A program made the position numbers and the translations under genes. This document shows, piece after piece, positions 14,109 to 21,286 of a stretch of 24,759 nucleotides of DNA (positions are counted from its first letter, which is position 1; every line of letters starts with the position of its first letter). This DNA is from an uncultured Acidobacteriota bacterium (GTDB lineage Bacteria; Acidobacteriota; Terriglobia; Terriglobales; CAINCZ01), in assembly GCA_903847195.1 (NCBI GenBank), contig CAINCZ010000005.1, positions 1 through 24,759 of the forward strand, in the 5' to 3' direction. Under the pieces are notes generated by a model. That model searched no databases and was not told the DNA's origin. It saw only the letters and a list, made by a program, of their open reading frames with translations.

Positions 14109-14554
14109 GAGGTTTCCTTCTCCTTGTGGTCGGCGGCCGCGCCGCGGACGCGCTTGATTAAAGTAATCTCTGTTCCCGGATGCAGATCGCGGAAATGCAC
14201 CTCGTCCATGAAAGATCGGATGAGGAAGATACCGCGGCCCGACGGCTTCAGAAGGTTCTCCGGAGCCAGCGGATCGGGCAGCGCCGAGCCGTTGAATCCC
14301 TTCCCCTCATCGCGGACCACCACCTGCAAGATTGCCGGGCCATGCTCGAAAATCACAAAAACTCGCTTATTCGGATCCTGACGGTTGCCGTGCGAGACGG
14401 CGTTAATCGTGGCTTCACGTACGGCCATGGCGATCGACTGGATCTGGTCATCGTCGAAACCGGCGGCAGCGGCGTATTTCACCGCCATCGCCTCGGCCTG
14501 GTTCACGCTCTCCAGACTGGATTCGAAGGTGTAAGAGACCTGGTTCGTCGCCAT
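14105..14554 (-). CDS. Anti-sigma regulatory serine kinase (RsbW/SpoIIAB-like ATPase)
   Basis: 149 residues with a GHKL-type ATP-binding fold. The N box is REATINAVSHGN, the G1 box VRDEGKGF and the G2 box SGRGIFLIRSFMD. This is the HATPase_c_2 family, which phosphorylates a STAS antagonist and holds a sigma factor or other partner. The ATG at 14554 (MATNQVSYTFESSLES) is chosen over an in-frame GTG at 14560. It overlaps the STAS gene by four bases. The gene is divergent from the PRC/MgtE_N/CBS gene, with about 190 bases between that must hold both promoters. Confidence 0.9.
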   Translation of the reverse strand: MATNQVSYTFESSLESVNQAEAMAVKYAAAAGFDDDQIQSIAMAVREATINAVSHGNRQDPNKRVFVIFEHGPAILQVVVRDEGKGFNGSALPDPLAPENLLKPSGRGIFLIRSFMDEVHFRDLHPGTEITLIKRVRGAAADHKEKETS

Positions 14555-14748
14555 GTTCACGTCAAGTCGTACCGCGGTCCTGCTGTCTTGCCCGCTCCAA
14601 TGCCATCTGGCTTGGAAGCGGTAGTTTGCCCGTTTCTCACGAACAAAGTCAAACGAGGCTGCTCCGGGAATACTTTCCGGAATGCATACTATACAGATGC
14701 CCGCGAAACACTTCCGGGTTTAGATATGTGTGTTGTATGCTGGCCCCA

Positions 14749-15993
14749 ATGTCGCAAACGATCGCATTGACGGAACTTCTGGGATCGCCGGTCTACGATT
14801 CCGGCAGGGCTCTGGCGGGCAAGGTGCGCGAAGTGGCGCTCTGCCCGGCCGACGATGCGGTGCGGGTGGCGGCGCTGCTGGTGCGCACTAAATCCGGGGA
14901 TCGGGTTCTGCCCCACGCTGCCATCACCAGTGTTAACGGCTCCGTGCAGGCTGCGACGGCCCCGGCGGATTGGCCGCTTTTTACCAGCGGCGAGGGGTTT
15001 CTGTTGCTCGGGCGCGACCTGCTGGACCAGCAGGTGATCGACGTACACGGGCGCAAACTCGTCCGGGTCAATGACATTGACCTGGTGCAGGAGCAGGCGG
15101 ATGGCTGCGTTGCCTTGCGCGTCGGCACGGTTGACGTTGGCGCCCGCGGCGCGGTTCGCCGGCTGCTCAAGGGAGTCGTCCCGGCCAGCGTGCTGCGCAA
15201 GCTGTTACAGCGCCTGCCCGAGCACGCTATTCCCTGGAATTTTGTCGACCTGATCGAAACCGACCCGGCGCGGCGCGTCAAGCTGAAGATTTCGCACGAA
15301 CGCCTGGCCAAGCTGCATCCGGCCGATATCGCCGACATCGTTGAAGAACTGACTCCCGCCGAGCGCGAAGCCGTCTTTGAGACGCTCGACGAACAGGTGG
15401 CAGCCGAGGCGCTGGAAGAAGTCGATCCCAAGGTGCAGCAGTCCATCATCCGCTCGCTCGACTCCGACCGCGCGGCCGACATCGTGGAGGAGATGGACCC
15501 GGACGCGGCGGCCGACCTGCTCGGCGATCTACCGCCGGAAGACTCGGAAGAAATTCTCGAGGAGATGGAGCCGGAAGAACGCGCCGACGTCGAGGAACTC
15601 CTGGAGCACCACGAGGAATCCGCCGGCGGCCGCATGACCACCGACTACATCGGCCTGCCGCCGGCGGCGACCGTGGCCGACGCGATCGAGCAGTTGCGCC
15701 AGTTCGAGGGCGGCATCGAAACGGTCAGCACCGTCTTCCTCATCGACGAACAGGAAATGCTGGTCGGCGCCGTGCCGCTGCACAAGTTGGTGCTCTCCGC
15801 CTCGGACACCCCGCTCATGGATTTGCGCAATGATCCGTTGATCAGCGTGCAGGCCGGCGTCAACGAGCACGAGGTGGCCGAGACCTTCGACAAGTACAAC
15901 CTCCTGACCCTGCCGGTGGTGGACCCCGAGGGTCATATGACGGGCGTGATCACCGCTGACGACGTCATCAGCCTCTTGCGCAACAAGCTTTAG
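14749..15993 (+). CDS. PRC-barrel / MgtE N-terminal / CBS-domain protein without membrane part
   Basis: About 414 residues. The first part (about 1-85) looks like a PRC-barrel (LTELLGSPVYDSGRALAGKV), followed by a second related segment VIDVHGRKLVRVNDIDLV. A helical MgtE_N domain comes next (about 185-285) with repeated ADIADIVEELTPAERE, ADIVEEMDPDAAADLLGDLP and SEEILEEMEPEERADVEELL. The C-terminus holds two CBS motifs (about 290-414). In the Mg2+ channel MgtE these N-domain and CBS parts sense cytoplasmic Mg2+; here the transmembrane channel is absent, so the protein is probably a soluble sensor or regulator. Similar soluble proteins sit beside metal transporters in other bacteria, but none is here. 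The start is uncertain: ATG at 14737 and 14749 are both possible and neither has a clear Shine-Dalgarno sequence. Confidence 0.85.
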   Translation: MSQTIALTELLGSPVYDSGRALAGKVREVALCPADDAVRVAALLVRTKSGDRVLPHAAITSVNGSVQAATAPADWPLFTSGEGFLLLGRDLLDQQVIDVHGRKLVRVNDIDLVQEQADGCVALRVGTVDVGARGAVRRLLKGVVPASVLRKLLQRLPEHAIPWNFVDLIETDPARRVKLKISHERLAKLHPADIADIVEELTPAEREAVFETLDEQVAAEALEEVDPKVQQSIIRSLDSDRAADIVEEMDPDAAADLLGDLPPEDSEEILEEMEPEERADVEELLEHHEESAGGRMTTDYIGLPPAATVADAIEQLRQFEGGIETVSTVFLIDEQEMLVGAVPLHKLVLSASDTPLMDLRNDPLISVQAGVNEHEVAETFDKYNLLTLPVVDPEGHMTGVITADDVISLLRNKL

Positions 15994-16014
15994 TTCGAGT
16001 GCGGCGGAAGTCTC

Positions 16015-16224
16015 ATGGCCAAGGATGCGTTTCTCGAATGCTCGCGCTGCCATGAGCGGGTCGGCCCGCTCCAATGCCCGCACTGCGGGGCGACGCTGGG
16101 GCCGCGCCCCGGCGACGAACAGGCGGAACCCCACGACGCGCCCGTCCCTGCGCCCAGCGACGCGTCGGGCAGCGAAGAAAAGCCCAGGCGGCGTTCGCTG
16201 GGTGGCATCATCCAGCCGTACTAG
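16015..16224 (+). CDS. Small zinc-ribbon protein
   Basis: 69 residues. Four cysteines in two C-x-x-C pairs (C9, C12 and C21, C24; LECSRCHERVGPLQCPHCGA) make a compact zinc ribbon. The rest is a Pro/Glu/Ser-rich, probably disordered linker and a basic end RRRSLGGIIQPY. The ATG at 16015 has GGCGGAAG upstream. It lies 21 bases after the PRC/MgtE_N/CBS gene and 44 bases before the sensor kinase, so it is likely in one transcript with them. Function unknown; small ribbons of this type often bind proteins or nucleic acid. Confidence 0.62.
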   Translation: MAKDAFLECSRCHERVGPLQCPHCGATLGPRPGDEQAEPHDAPVPAPSDASGSEEKPRRRSLGGIIQPY

Positions 16225-16268
16225 GCGGCCCCAGCGCGGCACGGGCTTCTGCGGGGTAGACTAAGAGC

Positions 16269-17624
16269 ATGGATCAGCGGCTGCTGTTGGTGACTTTGCT
16301 GGTGAAACTGGGCGTGGCGGCGGCCGTCGCCAGCGCGCTGGTCCGCTCCAAGATTTTCAAGAACAATCTCTTCCTCGAACAGCGAACGCTGCGCCAGAAG
16401 CTGTTCTTTGTCTTCTTCGCGGGCATGCCGTTTGCTCTCGGCGTGCTGGTGCGCGGCAGCGTACGCAACTTCCTGGCGGCTGACCTGTCGTTTGAAGCGG
16501 CCGTGCTGATCGGCATCATCGGCGGGCGCGTGGCGGGCCTGAGCGCCGGCATCCTGATGTCAATTCCCGCAGTGGTCCACGGTGAGTTCCTCAACTTGCC
16601 CTTCAACGTCTTTGCCGGGCTGATTGCCGGCGTGCTGCGCAACATGGCCGCCGACTACGAGGCCATCTGGACGTTTACGCCCTTTCTCGACCTCAGCGTC
16701 TATCGCTGGCTGCGCCGCAACGTGCGGCACCCCCAGCTGAACTGGCAGACCGCGTTTTTCGTCGTCGTCGTTCTGCTCTGCTACCTGCGCATCGAGGTCC
16801 GGCTGGTTGCGCCCCGCTACTTCTTCGCGCTCGACAGTTCGCAGTGGTCGCTGCAACTGGCGATTTACGCCACCAGCGTGATGTGCATCGGCATCCCGCT
16901 CAAGATTTTCAACAACGCGCGGATCGAATTGAAGCTGGAAGAGCAGGAGCGCGCGCTCTTGCAGGCGCGCATGGAGGCCCTGCAAAGCCAGATCAATCCC
17001 CACTTCCTGTTCAACACGCTCAACTCGATTTCGTCGCTGGTGCGCTTCGATCCGGATACGGCGCGCGAGATGATCGTCAAGCTGGCCAGCATTCTGCGCC
17101 GCCTGATTAGCAAGACCGAGGCCTTCGTCCCGCTCCGCGAAGAGATCTCCTTCATCGACGACTACCTGGACATCGAGGTCGTGCGTTTCGGCCCCGATAA
17201 GCTGCGGGTGCTCAAGGAACTCGATCCGGCCTCGCTCGAAGTGCTCATTCCGAGCATGCTGCTGCAGCCGCTGGTGGAAAACTCCATCAAGCACGGCCTT
17301 TCGCCCAAAGTCGACGGCGGCAGCATACGGATTCGCAGCCGTTTGGACGGCCCACGGTTGCTGGTCGAAGTGGAAGACGACGGGGTCGGCATGGCCGCCA
17401 GCGCCACGGTCCTCCACGCCGGAACCGGAATCGGTCTGGCAAATGTAAGGGAACGCCTGATGGTGCTCTACGGCGACCGGGCGTTTTTCAAGATCAGTTC
17501 CGAAGCCTCCGCCGGGACGCTGGTGACGCTGACCATGCCTGTCCTCTCCGGCGCGGATCAACGGCCCGCCTTAGCTGTACCCGCCGCCGGCGGCTACGAC
17601 TTGCGCTCCAGCACGCAGCGGTAA
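16269..17624 (+). CDS. LytS-type sensor histidine kinase
   Basis: 451 residues. The N-terminal half has about five or six membrane segments, including IGIIGGRVAGLSAGILMSIP and FNVFAGLIAGVLRNM, which fit the 5TM-5TMR_LYT sensor region. The catalytic half begins after a short coiled coil (LKLEEQERALLQARMEA). The H box is LQSQINPHFLFNTLNSISS with the phospho-accepting H245 (His_kinase family), the N box LLQPLVENSIKHGL, and the G boxes VEDDGVGM and GTGIGLANVRERL. Kinases of this type normally pair with a LytTR response regulator encoded next door, which is missing here. The last 31 bases overlap the end of the convergent bshA gene. The start ATG at 16269 lies 8 bases after the GGTAGA region and gives a hydrophobic N-terminus. 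Confidence 0.9.
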   Translation: MDQRLLLVTLLVKLGVAAAVASALVRSKIFKNNLFLEQRTLRQKLFFVFFAGMPFALGVLVRGSVRNFLAADLSFEAAVLIGIIGGRVAGLSAGILMSIPAVVHGEFLNLPFNVFAGLIAGVLRNMAADYEAIWTFTPFLDLSVYRWLRRNVRHPQLNWQTAFFVVVVLLCYLRIEVRLVAPRYFFALDSSQWSLQLAIYATSVMCIGIPLKIFNNARIELKLEEQERALLQARMEALQSQINPHFLFNTLNSISSLVRFDPDTAREMIVKLASILRRLISKTEAFVPLREEISFIDDYLDIEVVRFGPDKLRVLKELDPASLEVLIPSMLLQPLVENSIKHGLSPKVDGGSIRIRSRLDGPRLLVEVEDDGVGMAASATVLHAGTGIGLANVRERLMVLYGDRAFFKISSEASAGTLVTLTMPVLSGADQRPALAVPAAGGYDLRSSTQR

Positions 17625-18733
17625 TAGTCCTCGTATTCCGGAATCACCTTGCTCGCGCAGAACTTGTTCCTTGCCCGCTTGCGCGCCTCCTTGCCCATGG
17701 CGCGCAGGCGCGCCTCGTCGGAGAGGATATCGATGGCGTAGTTCGCCATCACTTCCACCTCGCCCACCCCGGCAAGGAAGCCGTCTTCGCCGTGATCGAT
17801 CACCTCCGGCACGCCGCCCACGCCGGTAGCGATGGGCACCACCTCGCAGGCCATGGCTTCCAGCGCGGCCAACCCGAACGATTCCATCTCGCTCGGCATC
17901 AGCAGCACGTCCGCCATCGCCAGCTTTTCGTGCACGCGGTCCTGCTTGCCGAGAAAGTGAACGCACTTGCGCAGCCCCTTGGCCGCCGTCAGGTGCTCGG
18001 CCGCCGAACGCTCGGGGCCATCGCCGATCAGCACCAGCTTGGCCGGTATCTGCTTCCGCACCCGGTCGAAGATCTCAATCACGTCGGTGATCCGCTTGAC
18101 CGGGCGGAAGTTGGAAAGGTGCATCAGCACCCGCTCGTTTTCCGTGGCGAATTCCAGCCGCCGCCGCCTGGACCCTACGTCGCGCTGATACAGGTCGCAA
18201 TTCACAAAGTTCGAGATCACCTTAATCGGCTGGCGGATGTTGAACTCCTGCACCGTGCGATCGCGCAGGTATTGCGAAATCGCGGTGACGCCGTCGCTCT
18301 CTTCAATGGAAAAGCGGGTGATTGGCAGGTAGGAAGGGTCTGCCCCGACCAGCGTGATGTCGGTGCCGTGCAGCGTAGTGACGAACGGCAATCGGCGGCC
18401 GTTCTTGGCCAGCATCTGCCGGGCCAGCAGCGCCGAGACCGAGTGCGGAATCGCGTAATGAACGTGCAGCAGGTCGAGTTCGTAGAGTTCGGCTACCTCC
18501 GCCATGCTGGTGGCCAGCGCTAGGTCGTAGGGCGGGAAGTCGAACAGCGGATAACTCGACACCTCCACCTCGTGGTAGAAGATGTTGGGCTCGTTCATTC
18601 CGTGCAGCCGGAAGGGCGGGCTGTATGTGATGAAATGAATCTCATGCCCGCGCTGCGCCAGTTCAATGCCCAGTTCGGTTGCCACCACGCCGCTGCCGCC
18701 GTACGTGGGATAACAGGTGATGCCGATCTTCAT
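17594..18733 (-). CDS. bshA: N-acetyl-alpha-D-glucosaminyl L-malate synthase (bacillithiol synthesis)
   Basis: 379 residues, GT4-family glycosyltransferase. It joins UDP-GlcNAc and L-malate to GlcNAc-malate, the first step of bacillithiol synthesis, in the cytoplasm. The start MKIGITCYPTYGGSGVVATE is almost diagnostic for BshA. Further marks are HFITYSPPFRL, LDLLHVHYAIPHS, TLHGTDITLVGADPSY, and in the C-terminal Rossmann domain LVLIGDGPERS and the E-x7-E motif in MPSEMESFGLAALEAMACE. The ATG at 18733 is preferred because AAAGGA lies 5-6 bases upstream; an ATG at 18760 is also in frame. It ends overlapping the sensor kinase gene on the other strand. No bshB or bshC is in the window. Confidence 0.95.
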   Translation of the reverse strand: MKIGITCYPTYGGSGVVATELGIELAQRGHEIHFITYSPPFRLHGMNEPNIFYHEVEVSSYPLFDFPPYDLALATSMAEVAELYELDLLHVHYAIPHSVSALLARQMLAKNGRRLPFVTTLHGTDITLVGADPSYLPITRFSIEESDGVTAISQYLRDRTVQEFNIRQPIKVISNFVNCDLYQRDVGSRRRRLEFATENERVLMHLSNFRPVKRITDVIEIFDRVRKQIPAKLVLIGDGPERSAAEHLTAAKGLRKCVHFLGKQDRVHEKLAMADVLLMPSEMESFGLAALEAMACEVVPIATGVGGVPEVIDHGEDGFLAGVGEVEVMANYAIDILSDEARLRAMGKEARKRARNKFCASKVIPEYEDYYRCVLERKS

Positions 18734-18830
18734 CCGGTCCTTTTTTTCTTCACTCGCCATAGATTCTCGTAAGGCCCGTTTCGCGCCGTTGTCGATTCCA
18801 TTAATTAGATGGGCTGGCGCGGGGCGCGAT

Positions 18831-19706
18831 TCACTGCAACTCCCAGTAGCTGATCAACTGTACGTCGTGGCGTGCCAGAATGTCGCGTGCCGGACCCGAC
18901 GTTAGCAGCTGAAGTTCCTGCTCGCGTGACTGCCGCAATCGGGTTCTCGCCGCGCCCAACTCGGCATCGTCGTATCCGGGATGGCAGCAAAGCTCCCACG
19001 TGCCCTCGGGCATGGCGGCGACGATGGCCTCAAACAGGGAAGCGTCGAGCAGGCCCGTTGCCATGATTCCCAGCGTGCCGTCGGCCGTTGCCAGGCCGCT
19101 GGCGCGAACTGCACGGCGAAAGCCCTCCGACCACAGGCGCAGCACCTTCACTTCGGCCCAGCGCTTCCACAAATCAGGGCGTCCTGCCAGACGTCCATAT
19201 GGAATTGGGCGCGGTGGTTCAAACGGATTGCGCACGGCGCCGACGCCGCAGGCGCGGGCGGCGCGCAGCAGCGGCCGCAACAGGGCCGGAAACATATGCG
19301 CGTGCTTGTGCGCGTCCAGGTGCGACAGGCAAACGCCCGCATCCTGTATGGCGCGCACCTGCGCCACGATTTCGGCCTCGGCTTCGTCAGCCGTGAGTTT
19401 GCCGGAGTTGGCGGCCAGCGCCAGCGCGAGCGCACTTGCACGAAATTCGCCGCCGTCGGCAAGCAGGCTGGGAACCTTCTCCGGCGGCAGCAGTGGTTTT
19501 CCATCCACCAGGCCGACGTGGCATCCAATGCCGAAGGTGTGGTTGGCTGCGGTCTCGCGCACGGTGGCGGCAGCGGCGGCGAACGCGCGGCCATTGGCCA
19601 TCAGGGTCGCCGAGGTAACGATCCCGCTTTGCCACGACTCGCAGATGGCGCGATTGACGCCGGCGGTCAGGCCCAGGTCGTCGGCATTGATGATGAGGCG
19701 GCGCAC
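18831..19706 (-). CDS. YdjC/ChbG/HpnK-family carbohydrate deacetylase
   Basis: 291 residues. The family pattern is complete: RRLIINADDLGLTAGVNRAI at the start with the metal-binding aspartates, TFGIGCHVGLVDGKPL, SHLDAHKHAHMFP with the metal-binding histidines, and WELCCHPGYDD. Members remove N-acetyl groups from chitooligosaccharides (ChbG) or act in hopanoid side-chain synthesis (HpnK); this sequence has features of both, so the substrate is left open. The GTG at 19706 gives the usual family start VRRLIINADD; a TTG at 19721 is in frame. It lies about 100 bases upstream of bshA on the same strand. That closeness raises the question of whether it acts on GlcNAc-malate, a job normally done by the unrelated BshB (PIG-L family); this is inference only. 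Confidence 0.88.
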   Translation of the reverse strand: MRRLIINADDLGLTAGVNRAICESWQSGIVTSATLMANGRAFAAAAATVRETAANHTFGIGCHVGLVDGKPLLPPEKVPSLLADGGEFRASALALALAANSGKLTADEAEAEIVAQVRAIQDAGVCLSHLDAHKHAHMFPALLRPLLRAARACGVGAVRNPFEPPRPIPYGRLAGRPDLWKRWAEVKVLRLWSEGFRRAVRASGLATADGTLGIMATGLLDASLFEAIVAAMPEGTWELCCHPGYDDAELGAARTRLRQSREQELQLLTSGPARDILARHDVQLISYWELQ

Positions 19707-19797
19707 GGCCCAGTCTAGCAAACGCCCGGCCCGTCTCTGGTTGCCTGTCCGGCGTGCACTTGGGTGTACCGATTTTTGACCAAGGTTGCGACGTTAG

Positions 19798-19828
19798 TTG
19801 TCACGCTCGGCTCGCGTTCCCTTATAAT
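19798..19828 (+). promoter_or_regulatory. Probable sigma-70-type promoter of the receiver gene
   Basis: A perfect -10 box TATAAT at 19823-19828, 24 bases before the start codon, with TTGTCA at 19798-19803 as a possible -35 box. The spacing of 19 bases is longer than ideal. Confidence 0.45.
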
Positions 19829-19852
19829 CGCCGGTGGTACTGGAGCAGATGG

Positions 19853-20215
19853 ATGAAGAAGCGGCCCAAAGTCCTCATAGTGGATGATGAGCGCGTGATT
19901 GCCGACACTCTGGCGATTATCCTGAACCAGCACGGCTACGACGCTTCGGCCGTGTATACGGGCGAGGGAGCCGTGGAAGCCGCCCGCGTGCTGGTCCCCA
20001 ACCTCATCATCAGCGACGTAGTCATGAAGGACATGGACGGCATCGAGGCCGCCATCCGCATCCGCCAGTTTTTGCCGGACTGCAAGATTCTGCTGTTCTC
20101 CGGCCAGGCTGCGACCGCCGACCTGCTGGACTCGGCCCGCGCTAAGGGCCACGAATTCGAGATTCTCGCCAAGCCGGTCCATCCGCAGGACCTGCTGGCC
20201 AAGCTGCAAAGCTGA
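19853..20215 (+). CDS. Receiver-only response regulator
   Basis: 120 residues, a single CheY-like receiver domain and nothing else. The acidic pocket is VLIVDDER (D11, D12 region), the phospho-accepting aspartate is in LIISDVVMKDMDG, the conserved Thr/Ser position is in ILLFSGQA, and the lysine in EILAKPVHPQDLL. The ATG at 19853 (MKKRPKVLIVDDE) is chosen because GGAG lies just upstream; the frame is open farther upstream but contains the promoter. No output domain is present, so it must act by protein contact or in a phosphorelay. No kinase gene is directly adjacent; the nearest is the LytS-type kinase about 2.2 kb away. It has its own promoter and a strong terminator, so it is monocistronic. 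Confidence 0.9.
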   Translation: MKKRPKVLIVDDERVIADTLAIILNQHGYDASAVYTGEGAVEAARVLVPNLIISDVVMKDMDGIEAAIRIRQFLPDCKILLFSGQAATADLLDSARAKGHEFEILAKPVHPQDLLAKLQS

Positions 20216-20234
20216 ATCAGGCTGCGAAATAAGA

Positions 20235-20269
20235 AATCGGACCGGCGCGTTGCCGGTCCGATTGTTTTT
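20235..20269 (+). terminator. Rho-independent terminator after the receiver gene
   Basis: Perfect 12-bp stem AATCGGACCGGC (20235-20246) and GCCGGTCCGATT (20252-20263), loop of 5 bases, then G and TTTTT. It lies 20 bases after the receiver stop. The recR gene ends at 20276 from the other side; A-rich bases before the stem could let it stop that transcript too. Confidence 0.9.
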
Positions 20270-20275
20270 GCCCGC

Positions 20276-20869
20276 CTATAGCTCGCGGCGTCCCTCGATG
20301 GCCTTCAGCATCGTGACTTCGTCGGCGTACTCGATGTCGCTGCCGGCGGGAATGCCGGTGGCGATGCGGGTCACCTTCACCCCTGGACGCTTGATCAACT
20401 CAGCCAGGTAGCCTGCCGTCGCCTCGCCCTCGACCGTAGGGTTTGTAGCCACGATCACCTCGTCCACCTGGCCTTCCTCGATGCGGCGCATCAGGCTGAC
20501 GGTGCGCAACTGGTCCGGCCCCATCCCGTGCAGCGGCGATAGGGAACCATGCAGCACGTGGTAAACGCCGTTGTAGTGCCGCGTCTTCTCCACGGCACCA
20601 ATGCTGGTGGGCTCTTCGACGACGCAAACCAGCCGCTGATTGCGCGTGGCGCTGGTGCAGTAGGTGCATGGATCAATGTCGGTGATGTTGTTGCAGATGG
20701 AGCAGAGCCGCAGGCTGGCTTTAACCTCGCGCACGGCGTCGGCCAGCGCCTCGGCGTCGGCTGAGCGCAGGATGTGGAACGCCAGCCGCTGGGCGGTCTT
20801 GCTGCCGATGCCCGGCAGCTTCTTGAGTTCGTCGATAAGGCGAGCCATCGGCTCGGCAAACTTGGCCAT
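20276..20869 (-). CDS. recR: Recombination mediator protein RecR
   Basis: 197 residues, normal length. With RecF/RecO it loads RecA on gapped DNA. The order is a helix-hairpin-helix ([20 protein letters not shown], residues 11-30), a four-cysteine zinc site (C56, C59, C68, C71; [16 protein letters not shown]), a Toprim domain ([16 protein letters not shown] and [21 protein letters not shown]), and the C-terminal [21 protein letters not shown]. The start ATG at 20869 gives the standard N-terminus. It is the last gene of the dnaX-ybaB-recR operon, 88 bases after ybaB, an arrangement conserved in many bacteria. Confidence 0.97.
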   Translation of the reverse strand: MAKFAEPMARLIDELKKLPGIGSKTAQRLAFHILRSADAEALADAVREVKASLRLCSICNNITDIDPCTYCTSATRNQRLVCVVEEPTSIGAVEKTRHYNGVYHVLHGSLSPLHGMGPDQLRTVSLMRRIEEGQVDEVIVATNPTVEGEATAGYLAELIKRPGVKVTRIATGIPAGSDIEYADEVTMLKAIEGRREL

Positions 20870-20957
20870 GAGTGATCGCTTGTGGGTGTCCCCGGTTCGC
20901 TGTAGTTCGTCGAGTTGGCCCACAGATGCCCGCCTTTGGCATGTGTGGGAATTCCTC

Positions 20958-21269
20958 TTAGAACAGGTTCTGCAGCCCGCCGAGCATGTTGCCCATGCCG
21001 GATTGCATCGCCTCATCCACCTTGTGCACGGCGCCGTTGAAGGCCGCCGTCACCAGGTCCTGCAACATCTCGATGTCGCCCGACTGCACGACGTCGGGCT
21101 CGATCTTCAGGCTGATCACCTGCTTCTGGCCGTTCATTTTTACCGTCACGCTGCCGCCGCCGGACGAGGCCTCGACCACCGTCTCCTGCATCTTGCGCTG
21201 CATGCTCTCGTACTGCTGCCGCGCCATCGCCATCATTTCCTGCAACTGCTTCGGATTGAATCCGCCCAT
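20958..21269 (-). CDS. ybaB: YbaB/EbfC-family nucleoid-associated protein
   Basis: 103 residues. YbaB/EbfC forms a pincer-like dimer that binds DNA. It has the family's N-terminal helix [20 protein letters not shown], the middle METVVEA-like strand segment with a Gly-rich turn ([20 protein letters not shown]), the IEPDVV turn, and a C-terminal helix with [14 protein letters not shown]. The tail [13 protein letters not shown] is Gly/Met-rich, as in many homologues. The ATG at 21269 has AAAGGGA upstream. It lies 17 bases after dnaX, a fixed neighbourhood for this family. Confidence 0.94.
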   Translation of the reverse strand: MGGFNPKQLQEMMAMARQQYESMQRKMQETVVEASSGGGSVTVKMNGQKQVISLKIEPDVVQSGDIEMLQDLVTAAFNGAVHKVDEAMQSGMGNMLGGLQNLF

Positions 21270-21286
21270 CGTGGTTTCCCTTTGCG

